From: a bacterium
GTDB lineage: Bacteria > Fidelibacterota > Marinisomatia > Marinisomatales > JAHJCW01
Length of the DNA stretch: 59,213 nucleotides
Reading direction: 5' to 3'
Assembly (NCBI GenBank): GCA_028282845.1
Contig: JANQGY010000005.1
Location: 133,797 to 193,009 of the forward strand
In this document: one piece after another, positions 9,656 through 18,630 of the stretch
How positions within the stretch are numbered: position 1 is the stretch's first letter
How the letters are laid out: the number at the start of each line of letters is the position of its first letter
Made by a program: the position numbers and the translations under genes
Notes under the pieces: model-generated
What the model was told of the DNA's origin: nothing
The model's input: the letters and a program-made list of their open reading frames with translations, nothing else
The model's database searches: none

Positions 9656-11875
9656 ATGTTTGCAGATGTAGCATTTCCAATATCACAATATCAAGTATTC
9701 ACTTACGCGGTTAAAATACAGCATCAAGCCTTAATCAGAATAGGACAACGCGTTCAAGCGCCTATTGGGCAGCGCTTGATGGATGGCGTCATTGTTAGCA
9801 TTTCTGAAACAACACAATTTGGCGGAAAAATAAAAGCCATTAAGGAAATATTAGATGATAAACCGATTTTAGATAAACCGCTTTGGAAATTGATCGAATG
9901 GATCAGCAGATATTATTTCACACCGCTCGGAAAGGCGGCAAATGTAATTCCCAAAAATTTGTCAATTAATTATGCACCGCAAGAACAGTGGTATGTTGAG
10001 GTTACATCAAAAAACAAACCAACCAAAGAATTAGAGCAAAGAGCGCCGGCACAATATAAAGCATATAAGGTATTGGCACAATTTGAATCGGCGGTTGCGA
10101 TAACAAAGCTGAATAAAATTGTAGCCAGCCCAATCACAATTTGTAAAGGATTGCAAGCCAAGGGTTTTGTTGAGCTTTTAAAGAGAGAGAAAAATTATGC
10201 TGATGATAACTTTTCTTTTTCACCCTTGGAAAAGAAAATTGATTTTTCCGCCGAACAACAAAAAGCTTTGGACAGCATTGATAGCTATTTCAGTTCCAAT
10301 GAATATGCAGCGATGCTTCTGCATGGTGTTACCGGTAGTGGTAAAACAGAAATTTATATTAAAGCAGCCGAAAAAGTGCTTAATAAAGGGCAGTCGGTGC
10401 TCATATTGTTGCCCGAAATTACCCTGACACCACAAATTGCCGGAAGAATACGATCCGTGTTTGGTGAGAAAGTCGGGTTGTGGCATTCAAAATTGACCAG
10501 TGCCGTTAGAGCCGCCACCTGGTCTAAAATCTGTAACGGGGAATATCAGGTGATCGTTGGCGTCCGCAGCGCAATTTTCGCTCCGTTAAAAAACCTCGGT
10601 CTGATTATTGTTGATGAGGAGCAAGACACCTCTTATAAACAGGAGGAACCGGAACCGCATTACAATGCCCGCGATGTCGCATTGATGCGCGGTAAAATAA
10701 ATTCTGCCAAGGTGCTTTTGGTCAGCGCCACGCCCAGTTTGGAAAGCTACTATAATCATATTATGGGCAAGTATGCTTACTGTTATTTATCAAAAAGATT
10801 CAAGGAAGCCGTTTATCCGCAGGTTACAGTCGTTGATATGATAAAGGAACAAGAGGAATCCGGTAAAACCGGGCAGGTGTTCTCAGGTCTTTTGCAGGAT
10901 AAAATTTCTGAAAGACTCAAGCAAGATGAACAGGTAATTTTGCTACAGAATCGGCGCGGCTATGCACCGATATATCGTTGCCGCGACTGCGGTGAAATAT
11001 TTGATTGCCCAACCTGCAGTATTCCGCTTACCTATCACCGCGACGGCGATAATCTGCAGTGCCATTTTTGCGGTTACAATCTTAAGACGATTCCTTATCA
11101 GTGTCGAAATTGCAGTAGCGAAAAAATATATTTATCGGGGACCGGCACTCAAAAAGTTGAGGATATTGTGCGTGAAGCTTTTTCAGGATCACGGATTGAA
11201 CGATTAGACACCGATTCAATCAGATCAGGGAAAGAGCTGACACGCACGTTGCAGGAATTTAATAAAGGCGCGATAGACATTTTATTAGGCACGCAAATGA
11301 TCGCCAAAGGACTGGATTTTGGTAATGTCACTTTAGTCGGGATAATTAATGCTGATACCGGGCTGTTTTTGCCGGATTTCCGTTCCGGGGAGAAGGTGTT
11401 TCAGTTGATTTATCAAGCCGCCGGACGGTCGGGTCGCGGCGCAATAAAAGGTGAAGTAGTTGTTCAGTCTTTCAACGCCGATAATCCGGTGATAAGATAT
11501 GCGGCACGCCTAGATCTTAAGAAATATTATAATATTATTATCGGTGAGCGGAAAGAGTTAAGCTATCCGCCCTTCACAAGGCTGGCAAAAGCTGTATTTG
11601 TCGGGAACGATAGAAATAGGGTAGAAAAAGCTGCCCGACAGACAATGAATAACTTTTCGGCGCATAAAAAAAATATTGAAATATTAGGTCCGGCTTGGTG
11701 TTACCGTGAAAAATTGCGCAACAAATACCGGATGCAAATTGTTTTTAAATCATCTAAGGAAACCGATCCCAACGGTACGATTTTGCATAATTACATTTCA
11801 AAGAATTTATTGAATCAAAAATTGGCCGGTAGCATAAAACTAAATATAGATATTGATCCGGTATCATTATTATAA
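9656..11875 (+). CDS. priA: PriA, primosomal protein N' (replication restart helicase)
   Basis: PriA recognises stalled forks and D-loops and reloads the replisome. Of about 739 residues, the N-terminal DNA-binding domain runs to about 190. The Walker A motif is LLHGVTGSGKTEIY and the DEEH-type box reads DEEQ (IIVDEEQDTSYKQEE). The zinc-binding insert CRDCGEIFDCPTCS...CHFCGY...CRNCSS has eight cysteines in four CxxC pairs. The helicase C-terminal motifs GTQMIAKGLDF and QAAGRSGRG follow. No good ribosome-binding site lies before ATG 9656 or before the in-frame TTG at 9647, so the exact start is uncertain. It begins a new transcription unit after the rplI terminator. Confidence 0.96.
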   Translation: MFADVAFPISQYQVFTYAVKIQHQALIRIGQRVQAPIGQRLMDGVIVSISETTQFGGKIKAIKEILDDKPILDKPLWKLIEWISRYYFTPLGKAANVIPKNLSINYAPQEQWYVEVTSKNKPTKELEQRAPAQYKAYKVLAQFESAVAITKLNKIVASPITICKGLQAKGFVELLKREKNYADDNFSFSPLEKKIDFSAEQQKALDSIDSYFSSNEYAAMLLHGVTGSGKTEIYIKAAEKVLNKGQSVLILLPEITLTPQIAGRIRSVFGEKVGLWHSKLTSAVRAATWSKICNGEYQVIVGVRSAIFAPLKNLGLIIVDEEQDTSYKQEEPEPHYNARDVALMRGKINSAKVLLVSATPSLESYYNHIMGKYAYCYLSKRFKEAVYPQVTVVDMIKEQEESGKTGQVFSGLLQDKISERLKQDEQVILLQNRRGYAPIYRCRDCGEIFDCPTCSIPLTYHRDGDNLQCHFCGYNLKTIPYQCRNCSSEKIYLSGTGTQKVEDIVREAFSGSRIERLDTDSIRSGKELTRTLQEFNKGAIDILLGTQMIAKGLDFGNVTLVGIINADTGLFLPDFRSGEKVFQLIYQAAGRSGRGAIKGEVVVQSFNADNPVIRYAARLDLKKYYNIIIGERKELSYPPFTRLAKAVFVGNDRNRVEKAARQTMNNFSAHKKNIEILGPAWCYREKLRNKYRMQIVFKSSKETDPNGTILHNYISKNLLNQKLAGSIKLNIDIDPVSLL

Positions 11876-12786
11876 TGAAGAAATTGTTGATATTAATGGT
11901 GTTTGTAAAAATTCTGTGGAGCCAAGCGGCGCTACAGGGTATTAACAGTTATTATAGTGCTTTGTCGGTTGCATCGTCCGGCGCAATCGGATTAGTTCCA
12001 AACACTGATAATGATCAAATTAATCCTGCCGGTCTTGCCGGTCTCGAAACGCAAATTCAATTGAGTGTAATTAAATATCCCGCCGATATCTATGTACAGA
12101 GCATTAATTATATAAAAGGTATTGAAAGGGCTGTGTACGGTGTTTCCCTCAGGAGAATTAATTATGGGACATTTGATGCTGTTGATGAAAGTGGAATGAA
12201 TACCGGTTCATATTCGGCAAGCGGCACTTGGCTAAGCGGCTCCTTTGCGATTAACAGAGGCGAGTTGCAATTAGGAATATCAGGCGGATTGATTATCAGT
12301 AATATTGAGGACTATTCCGCGTTGGCGTTCTCATTGGCAGCCGGTTTCAGCTATTTTATACCAAAAGTTGATTTCCGTGTTGGATTTGGATTATCACAAT
12401 TTGGCTTTTACTTTTCACATTATACCGACCATAAAGAAAAATTACCACAACGTATTACGTTGAGCTTTAATAAAGGATTGAAATATTTGCCTTTGGAAAT
12501 AAATACGGATATTGGCTATTCATTTACTGACAACGAAACGGTTACGCGTATCGGCGGAATTTTTGAACTGCCCTATAATTTCAATTTAATATTTGGAATC
12601 AATTCAGACAATCTCGATCAAGCCACCGAATATAAAAATGCCAGAAGTCTATTGGGCGGTTCAGGCTTAGGTTTGTCTTATAAATATAGGCAATATGAAA
12701 TTGCGATAGGCGGTTATTCCTATGGATCAGGCGGATGGATATATGGAACAAGCTTCAATTATAAGATTGACACCAACATAAATTAA
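11875..12786 (+). CDS. Probable outer-membrane beta-barrel, PorV/PorQ-like
   Basis: The 303 residues start with a signal peptide (MKKLLILMVFVKILWSQA). Then comes the segment INSYYSALSVASSGAIGLVPNTDNDQINPAGLA, typical of PorV/PorQ/UPF0164-type outer-membrane barrels, with its Asn-Pro-Ala-Gly-Leu element. The rest alternates hydrophobic and polar residues with many glycines, as in transmembrane beta strands. In the FCB group, PorV/PorQ proteins work with type IX secretion. No T9SS gene is near, so that link is only inference. It overlaps the priA stop (TAATG), so it is cotranscribed with priA. Confidence 0.7.
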   Translation: MKKLLILMVFVKILWSQAALQGINSYYSALSVASSGAIGLVPNTDNDQINPAGLAGLETQIQLSVIKYPADIYVQSINYIKGIERAVYGVSLRRINYGTFDAVDESGMNTGSYSASGTWLSGSFAINRGELQLGISGGLIISNIEDYSALAFSLAAGFSYFIPKVDFRVGFGLSQFGFYFSHYTDHKEKLPQRITLSFNKGLKYLPLEINTDIGYSFTDNETVTRIGGIFELPYNFNLIFGINSDNLDQATEYKNARSLLGGSGLGLSYKYRQYEIAIGGYSYGSGGWIYGTSFNYKIDTNIN

Positions 12787-12812
12787 TATTATAAATAAAA
12801 AATAAATAATTT

Positions 12813-12838
12813 ATTAATTATTTCTTGCAATAATTAAT
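12813..12838. promoter_or_regulatory. Perfect inverted repeat before the Lrp-like gene
   Basis: Two perfect 10-bp arms, ATTAATTATT (12813-12822) and AATAATTAAT (12829-12838), flank a 6-nt spacer. The repeat ends 21 nt before the regulator's ATG. Lrp/AsnC proteins often repress their own gene through AT-rich palindromes, so this is a plausible operator. With no T-run after it, it is unlikely to be a terminator. Confidence 0.5.
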
Positions 12839-12859
12839 TTATACTTAATATATTTATGG

Positions 12860-13327
12860 ATGATAGACAGGGTAAATGTTGAAATATTGAAGTTATTGCA
12901 AAATAATGCTCGGATGAGCGCTAGTGATATTAGTGCTACTGTCGGACTCTCGGTTCCTGCTGCTGCAGAACGGGTAAAAAAACTCAGCGATTCAGAATAC
13001 ATGGAGAACTTTGCAGCGGTTTTGAATCCCAAAAAACTTGGCTATGACGTAACAGCCTTCATTGTCGTTGACTGTACCTCATCGGAACTTTATGACCATG
13101 TTGTGGAGAAATCAGCTCAGAGTAAGAATGTCTTGGAATGTCACTCCATAACCGGAGAAGGCAGCCATTTATTAAAGATCCGGGCAAAGAATTCTGATGA
13201 CCTTGAAGCTCAATTGAGCAAGATACAATCCTGGTCCGGCGTGGTGAGAACGCACACGATGTTTGTTCTGTCAACTTATAAAGAGACAGCCGAAATAGAT
13301 TTGGATCATTTAATAGAAGAGGAGTAA
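12860..13327 (+). CDS. Lrp/AsnC-family transcriptional regulator
   Basis: The 155 residues comprise an N-terminal winged helix-turn-helix (about 3-60; NVEILKLLQNNARMSASDISATVGLS, then RVKKL). A C-terminal RAM-type ligand domain (about 65-150) contains VLECHSITGEGSHLLKIRAKNSDDLEAQL. These regulators sense amino acids. The next gene, 1 nt downstream, is glutamine synthetase, so control of glutamine supply is the obvious inferred role. ATG 12860 is preferred because the slightly earlier ATG at 12856 runs into a stop after eight codons. A perfect AT-rich palindrome lies just upstream. Confidence 0.92.
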   Translation: MIDRVNVEILKLLQNNARMSASDISATVGLSVPAAAERVKKLSDSEYMENFAAVLNPKKLGYDVTAFIVVDCTSSELYDHVVEKSAQSKNVLECHSITGEGSHLLKIRAKNSDDLEAQLSKIQSWSGVVRTHTMFVLSTYKETAEIDLDHLIEEE

Positions 13328-13328
13328 T

Positions 13329-14342
13329 ATGGCAAAAATCAAAGCCGAATATGTCTGGATGGACGGTCACAAACCGACTGAGAAACTTCGTTCAAAGACA
13401 AAAATTATTGATAAGAAAGTAACAACTGTGGAAGATCTGCCAATATGGGGCTTTGATGGTTCCAGTACAATGCAGGCTGAAGGGAATAGCAGCGATTGTA
13501 TGCTCAGACCGGTATATTTTATTCCGGATCCGGTACGCGGCGCTGATCACATAATTGTACTGTGTGAAGTTTTCAATGCTGATGGTTCGGTACATGAAAC
13601 CAACACGCGTGCCCGCCTGCGCGAATTGACTGAGAAATATAAAGACCATGAACCACTATTTGGTATTGAACAGGAATATACTCTTTTCCGTGGAATCAAG
13701 CCGTTAGGCTGGCCAGATAATGGATTTCCGGCACCGCAGGGCGGCTATTATTGCGGCGTAGGATCGGATGAGGTGTTCGGCCGACCATTAGTTGAAGCCC
13801 ATCTTGAAGCTTGCTTAGAAGCCGGTTTGGAAGTTTCCGGCATTAATGCCGAAGTGATGCCGGCACAATGGGAATTTCAAGTTGGACCATTGGGGGCTTT
13901 AGAAGTTGCCGATCACACCTGGCTGGCGCGCTGGCTGTTATATCGCATTGGCGAAGATTTCAATATTAGTGCAACGCTGCATCCCAAACCGGTTTCAGGG
14001 GACTGGAACGGCGCTGGTGCGCATTGTAATTTTAGTACCAAAGCTATGCGTGAGGAAGGCGGAATCAAAGTAATTGAGGAAGCCTGTAAAAAATTGGGTA
14101 AAAAACACAGTGAACACATGGCGGTTTATGGAGCACACAACGAAGAACGTATGACAGGACTGCACGAAACCTGCCGCTATGATGAATTCAGATATGGTGT
14201 TAGTGACCGTGGTGCTTCAATCCGGATACCTATGTTGACAGCCAAAGCGGGGAAAGGTTATTTGGAGGATCGCCGCCCGGCCGCTAATATGGATCCTAAT
14301 TTGGTATGCGCTAAACTAATCGAAACGGTTTGTGGTGATTAA
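13329..14342 (+). CDS. glnA: Glutamine synthetase, type II (eukaryote-like)
   Basis: The enzyme makes glutamine from glutamate, ammonia and ATP. The protein is 337 residues, the GSII size and much shorter than GSI (about 470) or GSIII (about 700). It opens with KAEYVWMDG and has WGFDGSST, DPVRGADHIIVLCEV, FGIEQEYTLF (Glu metal ligands), GAGAHCNFST, RGASIRIP and LEDRRPAANMDP. All of these match the eukaryotic/GlnII type. It has a strong ribosome-binding site (AGAGGAGTAAT) overlapping the end of the Lrp-like gene. The two form a two-gene operon, which suggests Lrp-type control instead of the GlnE adenylylation used for GSI. Confidence 0.96.
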   Translation: MAKIKAEYVWMDGHKPTEKLRSKTKIIDKKVTTVEDLPIWGFDGSSTMQAEGNSSDCMLRPVYFIPDPVRGADHIIVLCEVFNADGSVHETNTRARLRELTEKYKDHEPLFGIEQEYTLFRGIKPLGWPDNGFPAPQGGYYCGVGSDEVFGRPLVEAHLEACLEAGLEVSGINAEVMPAQWEFQVGPLGALEVADHTWLARWLLYRIGEDFNISATLHPKPVSGDWNGAGAHCNFSTKAMREEGGIKVIEEACKKLGKKHSEHMAVYGAHNEERMTGLHETCRYDEFRYGVSDRGASIRIPMLTAKAGKGYLEDRRPAANMDPNLVCAKLIETVCGD

Positions 14343-14949
14343 ATATATTTCTTAATTCCAAATATGTGGATTTATTGTTAACTCTATTAGGATGTTTCCA
14401 CGGAATTACTATAGAGTCAGATATTGGTGACCTTACAGGTTTATCCTTAGGATTATCCACATTAACTGTTAATTGCAACAACCATATCAAGGGCATAAAA
14501 GTGCCACAAGCTAATATCAAATCAGGATTTATTTCCTTGATCTGTTTTATTAATAATTCTTGGTCTTGATGTGTATATGCCATGATTACATCCATATCTG
14601 ATGTGTTGGTACCAGTAATTTTTTTTAGATTTATGACGGCAGTTTGAAGAAGTGAAGTTTTCATCAATTCAAAATTATTTATGTTTTCAAAGCTAGGAAA
14701 TCTATTAATAATACCTGCTGACCATCTAGCAACTGTGTACCATGTTTGGTATATGGGGCCATTTTCCAATAATTCAATTAACGATCCTCCTGGTAAATCA
14801 TTAGTTTCCTTAAGAATGTAGAGAATCTTTATCTTAGACTTGATATACTTATTATAATCTAGAATCCCATCATATGATATTTTGCAGTTTTCAATTTTTA
14901 ATTTATCATAATGATTGTGCCATAATTCCCAAAACTTTTTAGATATCAT
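14311..14949 (-). CDS. Hypothetical protein, possibly uracil-DNA-glycosylase-like fold
   Basis: The 212-residue soluble protein has no signal or membrane segment. Blocks that stand out are KIKILYILKETNDLPGG, TWYTVARWSAGIINRF, NPDLILACGTF and IPWKHPNRVNNKSTY. The pattern of an early ILxxLKE strand, a DLILxxG strand and a late HPxR motif recalls uracil-DNA-glycosylase-superfamily proteins of unknown function, but I cannot confirm this by eye. Its end overlaps the convergent glnA gene by 32 nt. It opens the leftward accessory block, and its base composition is more AT-rich than the glnA side. Confidence 0.65.
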   Translation of the reverse strand: MISKKFWELWHNHYDKLKIENCKISYDGILDYNKYIKSKIKILYILKETNDLPGGSLIELLENGPIYQTWYTVARWSAGIINRFPSFENINNFELMKTSLLQTAVINLKKITGTNTSDMDVIMAYTHQDQELLIKQIKEINPDLILACGTFMPLIWLLQLTVNVDNPKDKPVRSPISDSIVIPWKHPNRVNNKSTYLELRNIFNHHKPFRLV

Positions 14950-14963
14950 AAGTAGTATATTTG

Positions 14964-15314
14964 TCAGTTTATTCGAATTTCTGATACTTTTTGATTTTTT
15001 AAAATAACAATCTTCTTAAAGTGAGTATTGCCTCGAGAGGTTTTATAACTATCGTAGTAGTATGTAATAGTTGAAGAATTTTCTTTAATAACCTTTTCAC
15101 CTGTTTTGGCAGGTTTCCCCCACGCGTCAATAAGCATATCGTATGTCATGCCGATGCTAACTTCTCCGGCTAAAATACTTAATCCAAAATCTTTTCCGTA
15201 TTTATTAACTAAATCATTCTTGAGCTTGTTGTATTTGGTTTTTTCATTTTTCTTTTGGTAATAATATAATAGAACTCCAATTAAAATAAGAAATATCCAA
15301 ATTTTCATAACCAT
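14964..15314 (-). CDS. Small membrane-anchored protein with BamE/SmpA-like motif
   Basis: The 116-residue protein has an N-terminal transmembrane helix or uncleaved signal (IWIFLILIGVLLYYY), a charged linker, and the block EVSIGMTYDMLIDAWGKPAKTG. The Gly-Met-x(n)-Gly-x-Pro arrangement resembles the BamE/SmpA/OmlA-type repeat domain and other small envelope proteins. There is no lipobox cysteine. It lies 14 nt upstream, in its own direction, of the 212-residue gene, so the two may be cotranscribed. The function is unknown. Confidence 0.6.
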   Translation of the reverse strand: MVMKIWIFLILIGVLLYYYQKKNEKTKYNKLKNDLVNKYGKDFGLSILAGEVSIGMTYDMLIDAWGKPAKTGEKVIKENSSTITYYYDSYKTSRGNTHFKKIVILKNQKVSEIRIN

Positions 15315-15412
15315 TTTTTTGTCCTTAATTATTAATGAAATAAGTTACACATAAACAATTTTTAACTTAAGTGAAATTAAAAACTTGAAACGCAGACTGA
15401 CTAACGATGAAG

Positions 15413-15985
15413 TTAACCTAAAAAATCAACTTTGCCTGTTTCTAAACTGTAGAACGCAGGTATAATCTTAAGATCGCCGGTGTTAATTGCATCGGCGATT
15501 ATTTTTGAATCAGTATTTAATTTATCAGCAGTTAAGCGAGCATTCTCAATTGCAATATCTTCAATCGCATTACTATTACTTTTTGCAATAGCCGGTTTGA
15601 CATGATTCAGTAAATGATCCAAATGGTCGCTCCCGCCATCGCCTTTGGCGGCAGCCGTTACCGCTCCGCAATTCTGATGTGCCAAAACAATTACCAAGCC
15701 AATGTTAAGGTGCGCTACGGCATATTCAACACTGGCAATTGTTGCTGAATTGGCGACATTTCCCGCAACGCGGATGATAAATAATTCCCCTAAACCAACA
15801 TCGAAAATTAACTCGGGGACAACGCGACTATCCGAACAAGTTAGAATTGCAGCAAAAGGTTTTTGCCCGTCTATCAAAGCATTTCTCTGCAGAGCAGATT
15901 GGTTAAGTTTACTTAATTTATTTTTGACGAAGTTTGAATTTCCGTGTTTTAATTTTTCTAAAAGTTGCGCTGTTATATTGTCCAT
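15413..15985 (-). CDS. Beta-class carbonic anhydrase
   Basis: The enzyme interconverts CO2 and bicarbonate with a zinc ion. The 190-residue protein carries all the expected residues: Cys50, Asp52 and Arg54 in LTCSDSRVVPE, and His103 and Cys106 in VLAHQNCGAV. The Asp/Arg dyad and the three zinc ligands are intact, so it should be active. There is no signal peptide, which places it in the cytoplasm. It starts 2 nt after the small membrane-protein gene that precedes it in the leftward direction. Confidence 0.95.
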   Translation of the reverse strand: MDNITAQLLEKLKHGNSNFVKNKLSKLNQSALQRNALIDGQKPFAAILTCSDSRVVPELIFDVGLGELFIIRVAGNVANSATIASVEYAVAHLNIGLVIVLAHQNCGAVTAAAKGDGGSDHLDHLLNHVKPAIAKSNSNAIEDIAIENARLTADKLNTDSKIIADAINTGDLKIIPAFYSLETGKVDFLG

Positions 15986-15987
15986 TA

Positions 15988-16293
15988 TTAGTTGTTTTTT
16001 CTTCTTGAGATAAGATTGATTTTATATTTTATAAATTCCGTAACAAATTTTCGCTGACCGAGAATTGTACCCCAAATAAATAGGAATACAGAGAATATTG
16101 GCAATACAAGAAAAATAAATATAACTGACTTAACCCAAAAGGCGGTATCATTATTCACACCGAGCAAATAATCAATAAAATTGTGGGCGTATAGTGTCGA
16201 GAATCCGGTTAGAGAAAATACAATTAAAATTACAACTACTTGAAAATTAGTTGTAACACCCCATCGTTCTTTTAATTTATTCCATATATTCAT
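15988..16293 (-). CDS. Small two-helix membrane protein (DUF6787-like)
   Basis: The 101-residue protein has a basic N-terminus (NIWNKLKERWGVTTNFQ) and two long hydrophobic helices (about 19-38 and 54-76). Between them lies a short polar loop, and the tail is basic. The KERWGVTTNFQ start and the second helix ending in IWGTILGQRKFV resemble small membrane proteins of the Bacteroidota group that carry DUF6787. That recollection is tentative. It sits 2 nt before the carbonic anhydrase gene, so the pair is probably one unit. Confidence 0.6.
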   Translation of the reverse strand: MNIWNKLKERWGVTTNFQVVVILIVFSLTGFSTLYAHNFIDYLLGVNNDTAFWVKSVIFIFLVLPIFSVFLFIWGTILGQRKFVTEFIKYKINLISRRKNN

Positions 16294-16369
16294 AGTATCA
16301 ACGGTAAGTTTTAATTCGATTCTAAATATTTGCGTTTATATCACTGAGCCTGTCTGTGGTTCATATTCA

Positions 16370-17746
16370 TCAGATTATTTTTTTAATAAACTTAAAATAT
16401 TTGAACGGCACATATTTCAAGGGCAAATCAATCCAGGTGGGCGTGGTTACAACTGCTCTTTTATTGCTGAATGCCAAAAAACTGTCCTGCCCGTGATATT
16501 TACCCATTCCGCTGTTTCCGACGCCGCCAAAGGGTAGGTTGTGGTTAGTGATGTGCATTAGAGTGTCGTTGATGCAGGCGCCGCCCGAAGTTGATTTTGT
16601 CAAAACCTCTTTTGCCTTTTTATTTTTACCAAAATAATAAAATGCCAAAGGCTTCTCATTTTTGTTGATGTATTCGATTGTTTCGCCAAGGTGTTCAAAG
16701 GTCATTACCGGCAAAATTGGTCCGAATATTTCTTCCTGCATTATTGGAAAATCAGGCGTTACATTATCAATAATTGTAGGAGCGATAAATTTTTCCTTCT
16801 CGTCAATTTCTCCACCCGAATGGATTGCGCCCTGCTGCATATATCCGGCTAACCGGTCCAGCGCCTGCTGATTTACAATGCGCGGATAAAAACGACTTTC
16901 TTTTATATCGTCCCCATACATCTCCTTGATATTCTTTACAATTTTATCTAACAACTCATCTTTAATTGAATGATGCGCGAAAAGGTAATCGGGCGCGATG
17001 CAGGTTTGTCCGGCATTAATCAGCTTTCCCCAGGCGATGCGCCGCGCGGCAATATCAATATTTGCATCAGCATCAACAATGCAGGGGCTTTTGCCGCCCA
17101 ATTCCAAGACAACGGGCGTTAAATGCTCAGCGGCGGCTTTCATGGCAATCTTACCCAATGAGGGGCTTCCGGTTAAAAAGATGACATCAAAACGCTGATC
17201 AAATAAAATTTTATTGGTTGCTCTACCGCCCTGTACAGTTGCAATGTAGTTTGAATCAAAACTTTCTTTGATCATCTCTTCCATGACTTTTGCAATTGTA
17301 GGCGTGTAAGGTGATGGTTTCAAAATGCTGCAGCAACCGGCTGAAATCGAACCAACTAAAGAATTGATCAACAACTGAAATGGGTAATTCCAGGGCGCGA
17401 CAATGAGCGACACGCCGAGCGGTTCATATATTATTTTACTTGAAGAAGGCAATACGTGCAATGGCGTTGACACTCTTTTGGGGTTTGCCCACCTTTTCAA
17501 ATGTTTTATATGATGATCAATTTCACCGGTTACAATGCTTACTTCGGTTAGATAGGCTTCTTCCGGTGATTTATGTAAATCCTGCCACAAGGCATCTTCA
17601 ATTCTTTTCTGATTTTTGAGAATTGAATTTTTCAGCTTACGAAGTTGCTCTAACCTGAAAGGAATGTCTTTTGTTTTATTAGTATCAAAAAGCGCCCCCT
17701 GACTTTCAATATATTGAATAATTATATCTTTTGAAGTTTCTTCCAT
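16370..17746 (-). CDS. Aldehyde dehydrogenase, ALDH3/fatty-aldehyde type
   Basis: The NAD(P)-dependent enzyme oxidises aldehydes to acids. About 458 residues follow the chosen ATG at 17746; an in-frame extension to 17812 overlaps the upstream gene and is unlikely. The motifs are PWNYPFQLLINSLVG (cofactor pocket), FLTGSPSLGK, VLELGGKSPC (general-base Glu), NAGQTCIAPDY (catalytic Cys), and EEIFGPILPV. The short N-terminus and the hydrophobic-basic C-terminal tail (PLKYVPFKYFKFIKKI) resemble membrane-associated fatty-aldehyde dehydrogenases. It follows the SDR gene by 19 nt, so the two probably act together on alcohols and aldehydes from lipids. Confidence 0.93.
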   Translation of the reverse strand: MEETSKDIIIQYIESQGALFDTNKTKDIPFRLEQLRKLKNSILKNQKRIEDALWQDLHKSPEEAYLTEVSIVTGEIDHHIKHLKRWANPKRVSTPLHVLPSSSKIIYEPLGVSLIVAPWNYPFQLLINSLVGSISAGCCSILKPSPYTPTIAKVMEEMIKESFDSNYIATVQGGRATNKILFDQRFDVIFLTGSPSLGKIAMKAAAEHLTPVVLELGGKSPCIVDADANIDIAARRIAWGKLINAGQTCIAPDYLFAHHSIKDELLDKIVKNIKEMYGDDIKESRFYPRIVNQQALDRLAGYMQQGAIHSGGEIDEKEKFIAPTIIDNVTPDFPIMQEEIFGPILPVMTFEHLGETIEYINKNEKPLAFYYFGKNKKAKEVLTKSTSGGACINDTLMHITNHNLPFGGVGNSGMGKYHGQDSFLAFSNKRAVVTTPTWIDLPLKYVPFKYFKFIKKII

Positions 17747-17765
17747 GTCTGTTACTTTTATATTA

Positions 17766-18572
17766 TTATTTCTTGTGTCCAACGAAATGTTCCATGGTTT
17801 TATAAATTCCAAGAAAACTGCCGGCGAACCAATCGAAAAAATTCACGGACATTATCGCTTGTCCCAAGCGTGTAAATCTATAGATATAGCCCGGAATGGT
17901 TAACATTTTTTTATTTTTCTCGATAGCTTTTACGATTGTGAGCGCCGTCGCTTCCGGTTCGAGAATCGGGATTCTCGATTTTACGCCGGCAAACATGCCC
18001 GTATTGATGTAGTACGGCATAATTGTGGTAACATTAATATTGCTATTCATTTGTTTCATTTCTAAGCGCAAACTATCGGACCAGCCGATTGCCGACCATT
18101 TACTTGCAACATAAACAGACATTTTAGGATTTGCAACCAATCCGCCGGATGAAGCAATGTTGCAAATATGTCCTAAATTTTGATTTAACATATCGTTCAG
18201 AAATTCCATAGTAACAAGCATTGGGGCATTGGCATTAACCTGCATTGTTTTGTTAATATCCGTGGTGGAATGGTCTTTGAATAATTTACCGACAACGATT
18301 CCGGCATTATTTATCAGCACATCAACTGCGCCGATTTCCTGTTTTACTTTATTGGCCGTTTTTTGTATTTGTTCAATGTCGGATACATCTACATTAAAAC
18401 CAAAGATGTCGCCTCTATCAGAAAATTCGGCGATCGTTTTGTCAATTTCTGCTTGATTAATATCCCAAATTATGACTTTGGCTTTGCGTTCCAACATTAA
18501 ACGAGCCATGATTTTGCCGATGCCGGCGGCACCGCCAGTTATCAAGACTGTTTTGTTTTCTAAGCGGGTCAT
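17766..18572 (-). CDS. Short-chain dehydrogenase/reductase (SDR)
   Basis: This NAD(P)-dependent oxidoreductase is 268 residues from ATG 18572; a TTG at 18587 would add only five residues. It shows the Rossmann motif TGGAAGIGK, VDVLINNAGIVVG, the catalytic Ser in NIASSGGLV and the YxxxK pair in YVASKWSAIG. After the core comes a hydrophobic C-terminal segment (TRLGQAIMSVNFFDWFAGSFLGI), as in membrane-associated SDRs that act on retinol, steroids or fatty alcohols. With the neighbouring ALDH3-type gene it could form an alcohol-aldehyde-acid oxidation route. That route is inference. Confidence 0.93.
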   Translation of the reverse strand: MTRLENKTVLITGGAAGIGKIMARLMLERKAKVIIWDINQAEIDKTIAEFSDRGDIFGFNVDVSDIEQIQKTANKVKQEIGAVDVLINNAGIVVGKLFKDHSTTDINKTMQVNANAPMLVTMEFLNDMLNQNLGHICNIASSGGLVANPKMSVYVASKWSAIGWSDSLRLEMKQMNSNINVTTIMPYYINTGMFAGVKSRIPILEPEATALTIVKAIEKNKKMLTIPGYIYRFTRLGQAIMSVNFFDWFAGSFLGIYKTMEHFVGHKK

Positions 18573-18630
18573 TTTTATAAATTCCAATTATTAATTCAAA
18601 GGTAAAAATAGCGGGTTATATTGTTAGTCA

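Noticed and set aside
17798..18587. Exact 15-base repeat TTTTATAAATTCCAA at 17798-17812 and 18573-18587
   Set aside because: One copy lies inside the SDR 3' coding end and the other is AT-rich leader; too short and too AT-rich to claim an insertion boundary.
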